DNA of 64,000 nt, from positions 37,650 to 101,649 of the forward strand of contig JBFXAZ010000004.1 in NCBI GenBank assembly GCA_050183765.1. Direction: 5' to 3'. The notes under the pieces were generated by a model. That model worked only from the letters and a program-made list of their open reading frames with translations, was not told the DNA's origin and ran no database searches. Below, in pieces: positions 34,646-42,683 of the stretch (the stretch's first letter is position 1; every line of letters starts with the position of its first letter). The position numbers and the translations under genes were made by a program. This DNA is from JAFAZJ01 sp050183765 (lineage in GTDB: Bacteria; Pseudomonadota; Alphaproteobacteria; Reyranellales; Reyranellaceae).

Positions 34646-34855
34646 ATGCATGAGCGAACCATTCCTCCTTCGGCTGGTCCTCGCCCCGAGCGCCAGGCCT
34701 TCGACCGGGTCGCCGCCGCGGTGACCCAGACCCTGCCACGCCGCGCCAACAGCCGTGACCTCCTGGGCGAGGGCAAGCTGCTGGTGATCGATCACGACGG
34801 CGCGGAGTACTTGCTGCGGGTGACCGCCAACGGCCGGCTCCTGCTGACCAAGTGA
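34646..34855 (+). CDS. hemP: Hemin uptake protein HemP
   Basis: 69 residues. The conserved C-terminal block of the HemP family is intact (SRDLLGEGKLLVIDHDG, then YLLRVTANGRLLLTK at the end). The first 35 residues are variable, and the ATG at 34646 is a provisional start because no strong ribosome site is seen and the operator-like palindrome abuts it. HemP is needed for heme receptor expression or heme uptake in other proteobacteria, where it acts as a positive regulator. It sits between the receptor and hmuS. Confidence 0.88.
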   Translation: MHERTIPPSAGPRPERQAFDRVAAAVTQTLPRRANSRDLLGEGKLLVIDHDGAEYLLRVTANGRLLLTK

Positions 34856-34895
34856 CCCGCCGCCTCATATCACCGACATCGACATAGAGGGGACC

Positions 34896-35942
34896 ATGCA
34901 GGGGACCACGGATCTTGCCGGGCGCTACGCAGCCTACAAGGCGGCCAATCCAACCGTTCGCATCCGCGACGCGGCCGCCGCCATCGGCGCGACCGAGGCC
35001 GAGCTGGTCGCGCTCGGCATCGGCCGCACGGCCACGCGCCTGCGCACGCCGCTGCGCGAGATCATCGGCGAGGCGCCCAAGCTGGGCCGCGTGATGTGCC
35101 TCACGCGCAACGACAACGTCGTGCACGAGCGCAAGGGCCGCTTCGAGGACGTGCGCGTGCAGCCGCCGCACGGCCTGGTGCTGGGGCCGGATATCGACCT
35201 GCGCATCTTCTTCTCGCGCTGGCACGCGGGCTTCGCGCTCGCCGAGCCGACCGAGCAGGGCGAGCGCCTCAGCCTGCAGTTCTTCGATCGCGACGGCACC
35301 GCGGTCTTCAAGATCTACGCCACCGACGGCACCGATCGCGCCGCCTGGGCGGCGCTGGTCGAGAAGACGCGCGCGCCTGACCAGTACGAGTCGATGGCGA
35401 TCACGCCCTATCCGGCGGACGAGGCCGATCGTCCCGACGCCGACATCGCGCTCGACGCGCTGCGCGCCGACTGGCGCGGGCTGCGCGACACGCACGACTT
35501 CTTCCCGATGCTGAGGAAGCACAAGGTTGGCCGCGTGCAGGCGTTGCGTCTCGTGGGCGAGGAGTTCGTGCGGAAGCTGCCGAGCACGTCGGCCCGCGCG
35601 ATCCTCGAGAGCGTCGCCGCCGCGGCCACACCGATCATGATCTTCGTCGGCAGCCCCGGCTGCATCCAGATCCACAGCGGCCCAGTGAAGCGGCTGATGA
35701 GCACCGGTCCGTGGTTCAACGTGCTCGATCCCGACTTCAACCTGCATCTGCGCGAGACCGCGGTCGCGTCGGTCTTCCATGTGCGCAAGCCGACCGAGGA
35801 CGGCGACGTCAACTCGATCGAGCTGTACGACGCACAGGGCCGCCAGATGGCGCTGGTCTTCGGCGCCCGCAAGCCGGGCACGCCGGAGCTGCCGGCATGG
35901 CGCGAGGCGATCGCCGGACTCAGCCGCCCCGTCGCGGCCTGA
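34896..35942 (+). CDS. hmuS: Heme-degrading / heme-trafficking factor HmuS (HemS/ChuS)
   Basis: Cytosolic heme-binding protein of 348 residues built from two tandem homologous domains (LGRVMCLTRNDNVVHERKG in the first; ILESVAAAATPIMIFVGSPG in the second). Members bind heme imported by HmuTUV and release iron or hand heme on. GAGGGGACC directly precedes the ATG. It is followed by hmuT with 1 base between stop and start, so they are co-transcribed. Confidence 0.95.
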   Translation: MQGTTDLAGRYAAYKAANPTVRIRDAAAAIGATEAELVALGIGRTATRLRTPLREIIGEAPKLGRVMCLTRNDNVVHERKGRFEDVRVQPPHGLVLGPDIDLRIFFSRWHAGFALAEPTEQGERLSLQFFDRDGTAVFKIYATDGTDRAAWAALVEKTRAPDQYESMAITPYPADEADRPDADIALDALRADWRGLRDTHDFFPMLRKHKVGRVQALRLVGEEFVRKLPSTSARAILESVAAAATPIMIFVGSPGCIQIHSGPVKRLMSTGPWFNVLDPDFNLHLRETAVASVFHVRKPTEDGDVNSIELYDAQGRQMALVFGARKPGTPELPAWREAIAGLSRPVAA

Positions 35943-35943
35943 G

Positions 35944-36879
35944 ATGGCTCGCCCGATCCTGCTGCCGCGTCGCCGCGCGCTGATCGCGGCATCAGGCGCG
36001 CCGCTGCTGCTGACGGCACGCGGCGCGTTTGCCGGCGTGCGCGTGCGCGATGCGCGCGGCCAGGAGATCGAGATCCGGGACGCCTCGCGCATCGTCGCCG
36101 TGGGCGGCTCGGTCACCGAAGTGATCTACGCGTTGGGTGGCGAGAAGAGCCTCGTCGCCACGGACAGCACCAGCCTGTTCCCCGTAGCGGCGCGGAAGAC
36201 GCCCAAGGTCGGCTACATGCGCACGCTCTCGGCCGAGGGCGTGCTGTCGCTACGGCCGAGCCTGGTGATCACAACCACCGCGGCCGGACCGGAATCCGCG
36301 CTGCGCCAGATCGCCGATGCCGGCGTCGCCGTGCTCGTCCTGAGCGACGACTACAGCTTCGACGCCGTCGTCGCGAAGATCGAGGGCATCGGCCGCGCGC
36401 TGGGCCTGGCGCAGGCTGCCACCGACCTTGCGAGGAAAGTGCGTGCCGACATGGCCGATGTCGCGGCGCGCGTCGCTCAATCGAAGACGAAGCCGCGCGC
36501 GCTGTCCTTCCTGACCTTCGGCCAGGGCGGCGCGCCGCAGGCGGCGGGCCGTATGACCGCGGCCGACGGCATCATCCGCCTGGCCGGCGGCGTGAACGTC
36601 TTCGACGCCTGGACGGGCTACAAGCCGATGACGCCGGAGGCCACCGTCGCGGCTGCGCCGGAGGTGATCATGGTCGGCACGCAGACCATCGAGGCGATCG
36701 GCGGCGTCGACAAGATCCTGGCCGATCCGGCGCTGGCGCTGACGCCGGCGGCGAAGAACCGGCGCGTCGCCTCGGCCGACGCGCTGCTGCTGCTGGGCTT
36801 CGGCCCGCGTACTCCTGAAGCCGTGCGCATCGTCGCGCGCGTCTTCCATCCCGACGTCGAGTTCCCAGCCGCACGATGA
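35944..36879 (+). CDS. hmuT: Periplasmic heme-binding protein HmuT
   Basis: 311 residues. Export signal with an arginine pair (PRRRALIAASGAPLLLTARG, ending near AFAG) is followed by a type III substrate-binding fold, with the family blocks RIVAVGGSVTEVIYALGG and RPSLVITTTAAGPESALRQ, and GVNVFDAWTGYKPMTPEA near the C-terminus. It captures heme in the periplasm and delivers it to HmuUV. Its stop overlaps the hmuU start by 4 bases. Confidence 0.93.
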   Translation: MARPILLPRRRALIAASGAPLLLTARGAFAGVRVRDARGQEIEIRDASRIVAVGGSVTEVIYALGGEKSLVATDSTSLFPVAARKTPKVGYMRTLSAEGVLSLRPSLVITTTAAGPESALRQIADAGVAVLVLSDDYSFDAVVAKIEGIGRALGLAQAATDLARKVRADMADVAARVAQSKTKPRALSFLTFGQGGAPQAAGRMTAADGIIRLAGGVNVFDAWTGYKPMTPEATVAAAPEVIMVGTQTIEAIGGVDKILADPALALTPAAKNRRVASADALLLLGFGPRTPEAVRIVARVFHPDVEFPAAR

Positions 36880-37955
36880 GCGATCTCACCATGCCGGCCG
36901 CCGCCGCGGTGCCACGCCGCGTGAAGCGGCCGATGGCGCTCACCGCCTTCGCCATCGCCCTGATGCTGGCCTTCCTCTGCGCCGTCGGCTTCGGCTCGGT
37001 GCGCATCCTGCCCGACGACATGCTGTCCATCGTGCTGCGCACGCTGGGCATCCCGGCCGACATCGACCCGCGTCTCGAGGCGGTGTTCCTCGCCATCCGC
37101 CTGCCGCGCGCGGTGCTGGCGCTGGTGGTCGGCGCCGGGCTCGGCATCGCCGGCGCCTCGATGCAGGGCCTGTTCCGCAATCCGCTGGCCGATCCCGGCC
37201 TGATCGGCGTCTCGGCCGGCGCGGCGCTCGCCGCCGTGGCGGTGATCGTGCTCGGCGGCTCGGTGCTGCATCTGATCACGCCGGCCCAACGGCCCTGGCT
37301 GCTGCCCGCGGCGGCCTTCATCGGTGGACTGGCCGCGACGGCGGTCGTCTATCGCATGGGCACGCGCAGCGGCATCACCTCGGTCGCCACCATGCTGCTG
37401 GCCGGCATCGCCGTGAACGCGCTCGCCGCCGCCGGCATCGGCTTCCTCACCTACATCGCCGACGAGAACCAGCTGCGCCTGCTGCTGTTCTGGACCATGG
37501 GCAGCCTCGGCTCGGCGAGCTGGGGGGTGATCCTGCCGGCGCTGCCGCTGGTGGTGATCCCCGCCCTGCTGCTGCTGCGCCACCATCGCGCGCTCGACGC
37601 GATGGCTCTGGGCGAGCGCGAGGCGACGCATCTGGGCATCGAGGTCGAAGGCGTGAAGAAGCGCATCGTCGTGCTGGTGGCGCTGTGCGTCGGCGGCGCC
37701 GTGTCGGTGAGCGGCGTGATCGGCTTCGTCGGCCTCGTCGTGCCGCATATCGTGCGCCTGATCGGCGGGCCGCGCCATGCGCTGGTGCTGCCGGGCGCGG
37801 CGATGCTGGGCGGCGCGCTGATGCTGTCGGCGGACCTCGTCGCGCGGCTGATCATGGCGCCGGCCGAGATGCCCGTCGGCATCGTCATGGCCGCGCTGGG
37901 CGCGCCGGCGTTCCTCACGATCATGGCGCGGCGCCATGCCGCGACGGCGCTATGA
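36876..37955 (+). CDS. hmuU: Heme ABC transporter permease HmuU (FecCD family)
   Basis: 359 residues with about ten membrane helices. FecCD hallmarks are RLPRAVLALVVGAGLGIAGA, MQGLFRNPLADPGLIGVSAG and the ATPase-contact loop with SGVIGFVGLVVPHIVRLIGG. It forms the inner-membrane dimer for heme import. It overlaps hmuT at its start and hmuV at its end by 4 bases each, so the three subunits are translationally coupled. Confidence 0.95.
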   Translation: MSDLTMPAAAAVPRRVKRPMALTAFAIALMLAFLCAVGFGSVRILPDDMLSIVLRTLGIPADIDPRLEAVFLAIRLPRAVLALVVGAGLGIAGASMQGLFRNPLADPGLIGVSAGAALAAVAVIVLGGSVLHLITPAQRPWLLPAAAFIGGLAATAVVYRMGTRSGITSVATMLLAGIAVNALAAAGIGFLTYIADENQLRLLLFWTMGSLGSASWGVILPALPLVVIPALLLLRHHRALDAMALGEREATHLGIEVEGVKKRIVVLVALCVGGAVSVSGVIGFVGLVVPHIVRLIGGPRHALVLPGAAMLGGALMLSADLVARLIMAPAEMPVGIVMAALGAPAFLTIMARRHAATAL

Positions 37956-38737
37956 CGCTGGCCGTCCACGATCTCGGCCATCGCATCGGCCGCGCGACCA
38001 TCCTCGAGGACATCTCGATCGAGGTGCGGCCGGGCGAGATGCTGGGCCTGCTCGGGCCCAATGGTGCCGGCAAGTCCACGCTGCTGGGCGCGCTGGCCGG
38101 CGACTTCAGGCCGACCGCCGGACACGCATCGCTCGACGGCCGCGATCTGGCGCGCATCGACGCCCTGGCGCGCGCCCGCCGCCGCGCCGTCATGCGCCAG
38201 CACGGCGCACCGGCCTTCGACTTCAGCGTGCGCGAGATCGTCGAGCTCGGCCGCTCGCCCTGGGTCGGCCGCTCGACCACGGCGGACGATCGCCGTGCGG
38301 TGGCGCGCGCCCTGGCGCTGGCCGACGTCGAACGCTTCGCCGATCGGGCGATGGGCACGCTGTCGGGCGGCGAGCGCCAGCGCGCGCAATTCGCCCGCGC
38401 GCTGGCCCAGCTCGACGCGCCGCCGTCGGAAGCGGCGGCGCAGCGCTACCTGCTGCTCGACGAGCCGACCTCCAGCCTCGACCTGTCGCACCAGCACGCG
38501 CTGCTGACCTCGGTACGCCGCCTTGCCGGCGAGGGCCCGGGCGTCTGCGTCGTGCTGCACGACCTGAACCTTGCGGCGCGCTACTGCGATCGCGTGCTGG
38601 TGCTGCGCCAGGGCCGTGCCCACGCCATGGGCACGCCGCCGGACGTCATGACGCCGGCGATCCTGGAGCCGGTCTACGACGTGCGCTTCACGGCGCTGCA
38701 GGCAGGTTCCTCGCCGGTGCTGGCCGTGGTCGGCTGA
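37952..38737 (+). CDS. hmuV: Heme ABC transporter ATP-binding protein HmuV
   Basis: 261 residues; Walker A GPNGAGKST, Q-loop region RQHGAPAFDF, signature LSGGERQRAQFARAL, Walker B YLLLDEPTSSLD and switch His in VLHDLNLAARY. It has a 12-residue insert (LDAPPSEAAAQR) between signature and Walker B that is common in HmuV proteins. It is the last gene of the heme uptake operon; a short GC hairpin lies 17 bases downstream. Confidence 0.95.
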   Translation: MTLAVHDLGHRIGRATILEDISIEVRPGEMLGLLGPNGAGKSTLLGALAGDFRPTAGHASLDGRDLARIDALARARRRAVMRQHGAPAFDFSVREIVELGRSPWVGRSTTADDRRAVARALALADVERFADRAMGTLSGGERQRAQFARALAQLDAPPSEAAAQRYLLLDEPTSSLDLSHQHALLTSVRRLAGEGPGVCVVLHDLNLAARYCDRVLVLRQGRAHAMGTPPDVMTPAILEPVYDVRFTALQAGSSPVLAVVG

Positions 38738-38753
38738 CTCGCCAAGCAAGTAA

Positions 38754-38774
38754 CCTTCCCCCTCCGGGGGAAGG
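38754..38774. repeat. GC hairpin after hmuV (CCTTCCCCC-TCC-GGGGGAAGG)
   Basis: Perfect nine-pair stem with a three-base loop between the convergent hmuV and RidA genes. It may end transcription from either side, though no T-run follows. Related to 24104-24122 and the 60135-60260 element. Confidence 0.7.
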
Positions 38775-38785
38775 CAGGATCAAAA

Positions 38786-39328
38786 TCAGCGCGTCTTCTT
38801 CGCGGCCTTCTTCTTCGCCTTGGTCTTGCTCTTCGGGGCGGCCTTGCGCGCGGCGGGCCGCTGGGCGGCGGCACGACGCGGCGCGGCGCCGACCTCGACG
38901 ATCACCTCGACCTCGACCGGAATCTGGTTGGGCAGGCCACCCATGCCGACCGCCGAGCGCGCATGCTTGCCGCGATCGCCGAAGACCTCGACAAAGAGAT
39001 CGGAGCAGCCGTTGATCACCTTGGGCTGGTCGCCGAACTCCGGCGTGCAGTTCACCATGCCCAGCACCTTGACGATGCGCACGACGCGGTCGAGGTCGCC
39101 CAGCTCGGCCTTCATCACCTGGATCAGGCTGATGCCGGTGGCGCGCGCGGCCTTGTAGCCGTCCTCGACGCTCATGCTCTCGCCCAGCCGGCCCTTGATC
39201 GGGCCCGGTCCCTTGCCGGCGAGGAACAGCAGGTTGCCGGTGCGCACGGCGTTGACATAGTTGGCGATCGGCGTCGGCGGCGCCTTAAGCTCGATGCCCA
39301 GTTGCTTGAGACGTCGCTCGGTCTTCAT
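38786..39328 (-). CDS. RidA-family protein with a Lys/Ala-rich tail
   Basis: 180 residues. The first 147 are a YjgF/YER057c/UK114-type fold (NYVNAVRTGNLLFLAGKGP; LPNQIPVEVEVIVEVG), a subgroup longer than canonical 130-residue RidA and without the obvious catalytic Arg context, so enamine deaminase activity is unproven. The last 30 residues are almost only Ala, Lys, Arg and Pro (KAAPKSKTKAKKKAAKK), similar to histone H1-like tails. The start at 39328 has CGATGGGAGCC upstream. It lies 35 bases after trpF on the same strand. Confidence 0.85.
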   Translation of the reverse strand: MKTERRLKQLGIELKAPPTPIANYVNAVRTGNLLFLAGKGPGPIKGRLGESMSVEDGYKAARATGISLIQVMKAELGDLDRVVRIVKVLGMVNCTPEFGDQPKVINGCSDLFVEVFGDRGKHARSAVGMGGLPNQIPVEVEVIVEVGAAPRRAAAQRPAARKAAPKSKTKAKKKAAKKTR

Positions 39329-39363
39329 CGCGGCTCCCATCGGGTGACGGGCAGCAGCGTAAC

Positions 39364-40008
39364 TCAGAGCTTCGCGACTGCCGAGAGAAAGGCGCGGATC
39401 AGCTCCGGCGACTTCACGCCCCGGCTCGATTCGACGCCCGACGACACGTCGACGGCCTTCGCGCCCGAGGCACGCACCGCATCGGCGACATTGGCAGGCG
39501 TGAGGCCGCCCGCCAGCATCCACGGCAGCGGCACCTTCACGTCGTGCAGCGCGTGCCAGTCGAAGGGCAGGCCATTGCCGCCGGGCAATGCATCGGTCCC
39601 GGCCGGCGCCGGCTCGAACATCAGGCGGTCGGCCGAGCCGACATAGGTCTCGACCGCCGCCTCGACATCGGCGCGCGAGGCGACGTGCACCGCCTTCATG
39701 ACCGGCAGGCCGGTGGCCTCCTTGATCTTGGCGATGCGCCTTGGCGTCTCGTTGCCCTGCAGCTGCAGCATGTCGAGCGCGCCTTCCTCGACATACTCGC
39801 CCAGCGTGTCGTCGTCGGGATCGACGAACAGGCCGACGCGAATGATGTGCGCCGGCACGTCGGCGACCAGTTCCTCGAGGTCGTGGAAGGCGATGTGGCG
39901 CGGTGACGGCGGATAGCAGACGAAGCCGACATAGCGCGCGCGCCCGGCGATCGCGGCGTCGAGCGCCTCCTTCGTGCGGATGCCGCAGATCTTGGCGACG
40001 ACGCCCAT
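39364..40008 (-). CDS. trpF: Phosphoribosylanthranilate isomerase
   Basis: TIM-barrel enzyme of 214 residues for the third step of tryptophan synthesis. KICGIRTKEALDAA at the N-terminus carries the catalytic Cys; LDMLQLQGNETP, the Asp in AVDVSSGVESSRGVKSPELI and LPWMLAGGLTPANV complete the signature. In relatives trpF is followed by trpB; here a RidA-like gene and the heme island intervene. Confidence 0.96.
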   Translation of the reverse strand: MGVVAKICGIRTKEALDAAIAGRARYVGFVCYPPSPRHIAFHDLEELVADVPAHIIRVGLFVDPDDDTLGEYVEEGALDMLQLQGNETPRRIAKIKEATGLPVMKAVHVASRADVEAAVETYVGSADRLMFEPAPAGTDALPGGNGLPFDWHALHDVKVPLPWMLAGGLTPANVADAVRASGAKAVDVSSGVESSRGVKSPELIRAFLSAVAKL

Positions 40009-40022
40009 GTCAGCACTCCGCC

Positions 40023-40087
40023 GTCATGTCGAGCGTAGCGAGACATCCAGGATTGCCCTGGATCCCTCGCTGCGCTCGGGACGACAG
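40023..40087. repeat. Interspersed palindromic repeat (GTCATGTCGAGCGTAGCG type)
   Basis: Inverted repeat between trpF and pyrF; the arms are GTCATGTCGAGCGTAGCGAG and its near complement (CTCGCTGCGCTCGGGACGAC), with about 25 bases between. Confidence 0.8.
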
Positions 40088-40098
40088 GTAGCGGCTCA

Positions 40099-40872
40099 TC
40101 AGGCGCCGACCTGGATGCGGATCTTGTCGCCGAGATCGGCTTCGCGGGCGATCGCCTCGGCGGCGGCGCGCGGGTCGGCGGCCTCGGTGATCGGCCGGCC
40201 CACCACCAGCGCCGTGGCGCCGGCGCGCATGGCGTCGCGCGGCGTCATCACCCGCTTCTGGTCGCCCACCGCCGAGCCGGCCGGCCGGATGCCGGGCGTC
40301 ACCAGCAGGAAGTCGCGGCCGCAGGCGGCGCGCAGGGTGGCGATCTCCTGCGGCGAGCAGATCACGCCGTCGAGGCCGCCTTCCTGTGCCAGCAAGGCCA
40401 GGCGCTTGGCCTGCTCGGCCGCCGTTTCGTTGACCCCGGTCGCGCGCAGGTCGGCGTCGTCGAGCGATGTCAGCACCGTCACGCCCAGCAGCTTGGGCCG
40501 GCGCGCGCCCAGCTTGGCGGCCTGCAGCGCCGCCTCGTCGGCCGCGGCCTTGAGCATCGCCGCGCCGCCGCCGGCGTGGATGGTGATGTAGGTCGGCTCC
40601 AGCGCCGCCACGGCGCGGATGCCGCCGGCCACGGTGTTGGGAATGTCGTGCAGCTTCAGATCGAGGAAGAAGCCGACCCCGGTCATGCGCACCGGCTCGG
40701 GAAAGACATAACGCACGCCAGGCGCGCCATGGGCGAGGAAGAACTCGAGCCCCAGCTTGATGCCGCCGACCGCCGGCACCGGGCCGGCGGCGATCCGCTG
40801 GATCACGCGCGCGGCCTGGGCCAGATCGACGGTGTCGATGGCGGCGTAGATCGGGTTCTTGATGGCAGGCAT
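40099..40872 (-). CDS. pyrF: Orotidine 5'-phosphate decarboxylase
   Basis: 257 residues. Catalytic D-x-K-x-x-D array in FFLDLKLHDIPNTV and the phosphate-binding end region LLVTPGIRPAG with the final TALVVGRPIT. Makes UMP from OMP. Placed upstream of trpF in the same orientation, as in several alphaproteobacteria. Confidence 0.96.
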   Translation of the reverse strand: MPAIKNPIYAAIDTVDLAQAARVIQRIAAGPVPAVGGIKLGLEFFLAHGAPGVRYVFPEPVRMTGVGFFLDLKLHDIPNTVAGGIRAVAALEPTYITIHAGGGAAMLKAAADEAALQAAKLGARRPKLLGVTVLTSLDDADLRATGVNETAAEQAKRLALLAQEGGLDGVICSPQEIATLRAACGRDFLLVTPGIRPAGSAVGDQKRVMTPRDAMRAGATALVVGRPITEAADPRAAAEAIAREADLGDKIRIQVGA

Positions 40873-40938
40873 CGGGGCGCTCCACAGGGCGCGCCCCTAC
40901 TAGTCGAAGCGGCGGGTCTTGTCGACGCTCGCGCCGCC

Positions 40939-41343
40939 TCAGGCCGCGGCGCGCCTGATCGCCGGCCAGATCACCTTGACCCAGGCATCCTCGCCGCTGG
41001 CGGCAACCATGGGGCGGCCCTGGCGCATCACCAGGAAGGCCGGCGTCTGGGTCAGCGACGCCGCGAACGCGCGCGCCGAAGACGGCCAGTTGTCGGGGTC
41101 CAGCGCGTCGGCGGCGGTCTTGCCCTCGATCCGGCGATAGAGGCAGCGGTGGTACTCGCCGGAATTCAGCCAGCGCGGCAGATGGCGCAGGTCCCAGCGG
41201 TGGCAGTCTTCGCAGTTCGGCGTGACGAAATGGTAGACCACGACAGCGGGCGGGGCGGCATTGCGCGGACCGGCGAAAGCAGGCGTGGCAAGGGCGGTGA
41301 CGGGCAGCACAGCCAGCCCGCGGAAAAAAGCGCGGCGATTCAT
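40939..41343 (-). CDS. Tat-exported thioredoxin-like protein with CEDC motif
   Basis: 134 residues, not assigned to a named family. It opens with a twin-arginine signal (MNRRAFFRGLAVLPVTALA, ending TPAFAG), then VVVYHFVTPNCEDCHRWD, which places a CxxC where thioredoxins have theirs, and ends with a helix-rich segment (TPAFLVMRQGRPMVA resembles the cis-Pro strand). GGGGGATGAAC before the ATG at 41343 fixes the start. Probably a periplasmic thiol-disulfide protein; partner unknown. Confidence 0.7.
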   Translation of the reverse strand: MNRRAFFRGLAVLPVTALATPAFAGPRNAAPPAVVVYHFVTPNCEDCHRWDLRHLPRWLNSGEYHRCLYRRIEGKTAADALDPDNWPSSARAFAASLTQTPAFLVMRQGRPMVAASGEDAWVKVIWPAIRRAAA

Positions 41344-41374
41344 GTTCATCCCCCAAGAAAATTCATTGAATATG

Positions 41375-41403
41375 ATTAGATTACGCCGTGAATTTACCAT
41401 CAA
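41375..41403 (-). promoter_or_regulatory. Candidate promoter of the thioredoxin-like gene
   Basis: In the AT-rich gap between nhaA and the Tat thioredoxin-like gene, TTGATG and TCTAAT (gene strand) are spaced by 17 bases, with the -10-like box about 31 bases before the start codon. Such AT-rich sequence is rare in this window. The assignment is by eye only. Confidence 0.35.
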
Positions 41404-41431
41404 AAATTGAGTAAAGCGAGTCCTTTGTGAA

Positions 41432-42628
41432 TCAAGATGAAGAGCGCTCCGGAGGGGCCAGACGAATCACGATAAATGCGACAATCGCTGAAACCAGCGA
41501 GCCGACGATCACGCCCAGACGCAGCGGGGCGGCATAGGCCGGGTCTTCCCAGGCCAGCGAGCCGATGAACAGGCTCATGGTGAAGCCGATGCCGGCGCAG
41601 ATCGAGACGCCGTAGAGCTTCAGCCAGGTGCCGCCGGGCGGCATCGGCGCCAGCCGCAGCAGGATGAAGGCGGCGGCGGGCAGGAAGACGCCGATCTGCT
41701 TGCCGACGAACAGGCCCAGCGCGATGCCCAGGGGCACCGGCTCGAGCAGCGCCGACAGCGACAGGTCGGCCAGCGGCAGGCCGGCGTTCGCCAGGGCGAA
41801 GAGCGGCATGATCAGGAACGACACCCAGGGCTTGAGCGCGTGCTCCAGCCGGATGAACGGCCGCGAGTCGGGCGAGACGCTGTCGTCGCGCAACGGCAGG
41901 CATATCGCGACCACGACGCCGGCCAGGGTGGCATGCACGCCCGATTTCAGCACGCAGACCCACAGCAGCGCGCCGACCAGCAGGTAGGGGCCGGCCCGGC
42001 GCACCTTGAGCAGGTTCATCAGCAGCATGCTCGCCACGCACATGCCTGCCAGCACCAGCGCCGCGGTCGACAGCTCGGCGGTGTAGAAGCTGGCGATGAT
42101 CACGATGGCGCCGAGATCGTCGATGATCGCCAGCGTGGTCAGGAACAGCTTCAGGCCCAGCGGCACGCGCGAGCCCAGCACCGCCAGCACGCCGACGGAG
42201 AAGGCGATGTCGGTGGCGGCCGGCACCGCCCAGCCGCGCATCGCCAGCGCGTCGCCGGCATTGAGCCAGACGAAGATCGCCGCCGGCACCAGCATGCCGC
42301 CCAGCGCCGCGACGGTCGGCATCGCCACCAGCGACGGCTTGGACAGCGCGCCCTCGAGCACCTCGCGCTTGATCTCCAGCCCGACGAGCAGGAAGAAGAC
42401 CGCCATCAGCCCGTCGTTGATCCACAGCAGCAGCGGCTTGCTGAGCCCCACGGTGCCGTAGCTGATGGTGAACGGGGTGTCGAAGAGCCGCTCGATCGCG
42501 CCGCGCAGCGGCGAATTGGCCAGCGCGATGGCGATCGCCGCCACCGCGATCAGGACAATGCCCGGCGCGGCCTCGTCGTGCAGGAAGCGTTGAATTCGGC
42601 TGCTGGCCACGATCGCCCAGGGCTCCAA
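41432..42628 (-). CDS. nhaA: Na+/H+ antiporter NhaA
   Basis: Twelve-helix antiporter of 398 residues. Signature segments are LLVGLEIKREVLEG, AATDIAFSVGVLAVLG (with the helix IV unwound Thr-Asp region), LTTLAIIDDLGAIVIIA with the paired aspartates of helix V and KQIGVF of helix X. It exchanges Na+ for H+ at the inner membrane for pH and salt homeostasis. In E. coli it is controlled by NhaR; no such regulator is adjacent. Confidence 0.97.
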   Translation of the reverse strand: MEPWAIVASSRIQRFLHDEAAPGIVLIAVAAIAIALANSPLRGAIERLFDTPFTISYGTVGLSKPLLLWINDGLMAVFFLLVGLEIKREVLEGALSKPSLVAMPTVAALGGMLVPAAIFVWLNAGDALAMRGWAVPAATDIAFSVGVLAVLGSRVPLGLKLFLTTLAIIDDLGAIVIIASFYTAELSTAALVLAGMCVASMLLMNLLKVRRAGPYLLVGALLWVCVLKSGVHATLAGVVVAICLPLRDDSVSPDSRPFIRLEHALKPWVSFLIMPLFALANAGLPLADLSLSALLEPVPLGIALGLFVGKQIGVFLPAAAFILLRLAPMPPGGTWLKLYGVSICAGIGFTMSLFIGSLAWEDPAYAAPLRLGVIVGSLVSAIVAFIVIRLAPPERSSS

Positions 42629-42683
42629 CGAGAACGCCCGGGCCTTGCGGCCCGGGCGTCGAGCGTTTCAGCTTGTCGGCCGG

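Noticed and set aside
32361..36116. 1251-residue open frame on the minus strand
   Set aside because: It lies opposite the TonB receptor, hemP, hmuS and hmuT, has a low-complexity Arg/Ala/His/Glu composition and no recognisable domain. It is a shadow produced by high GC.
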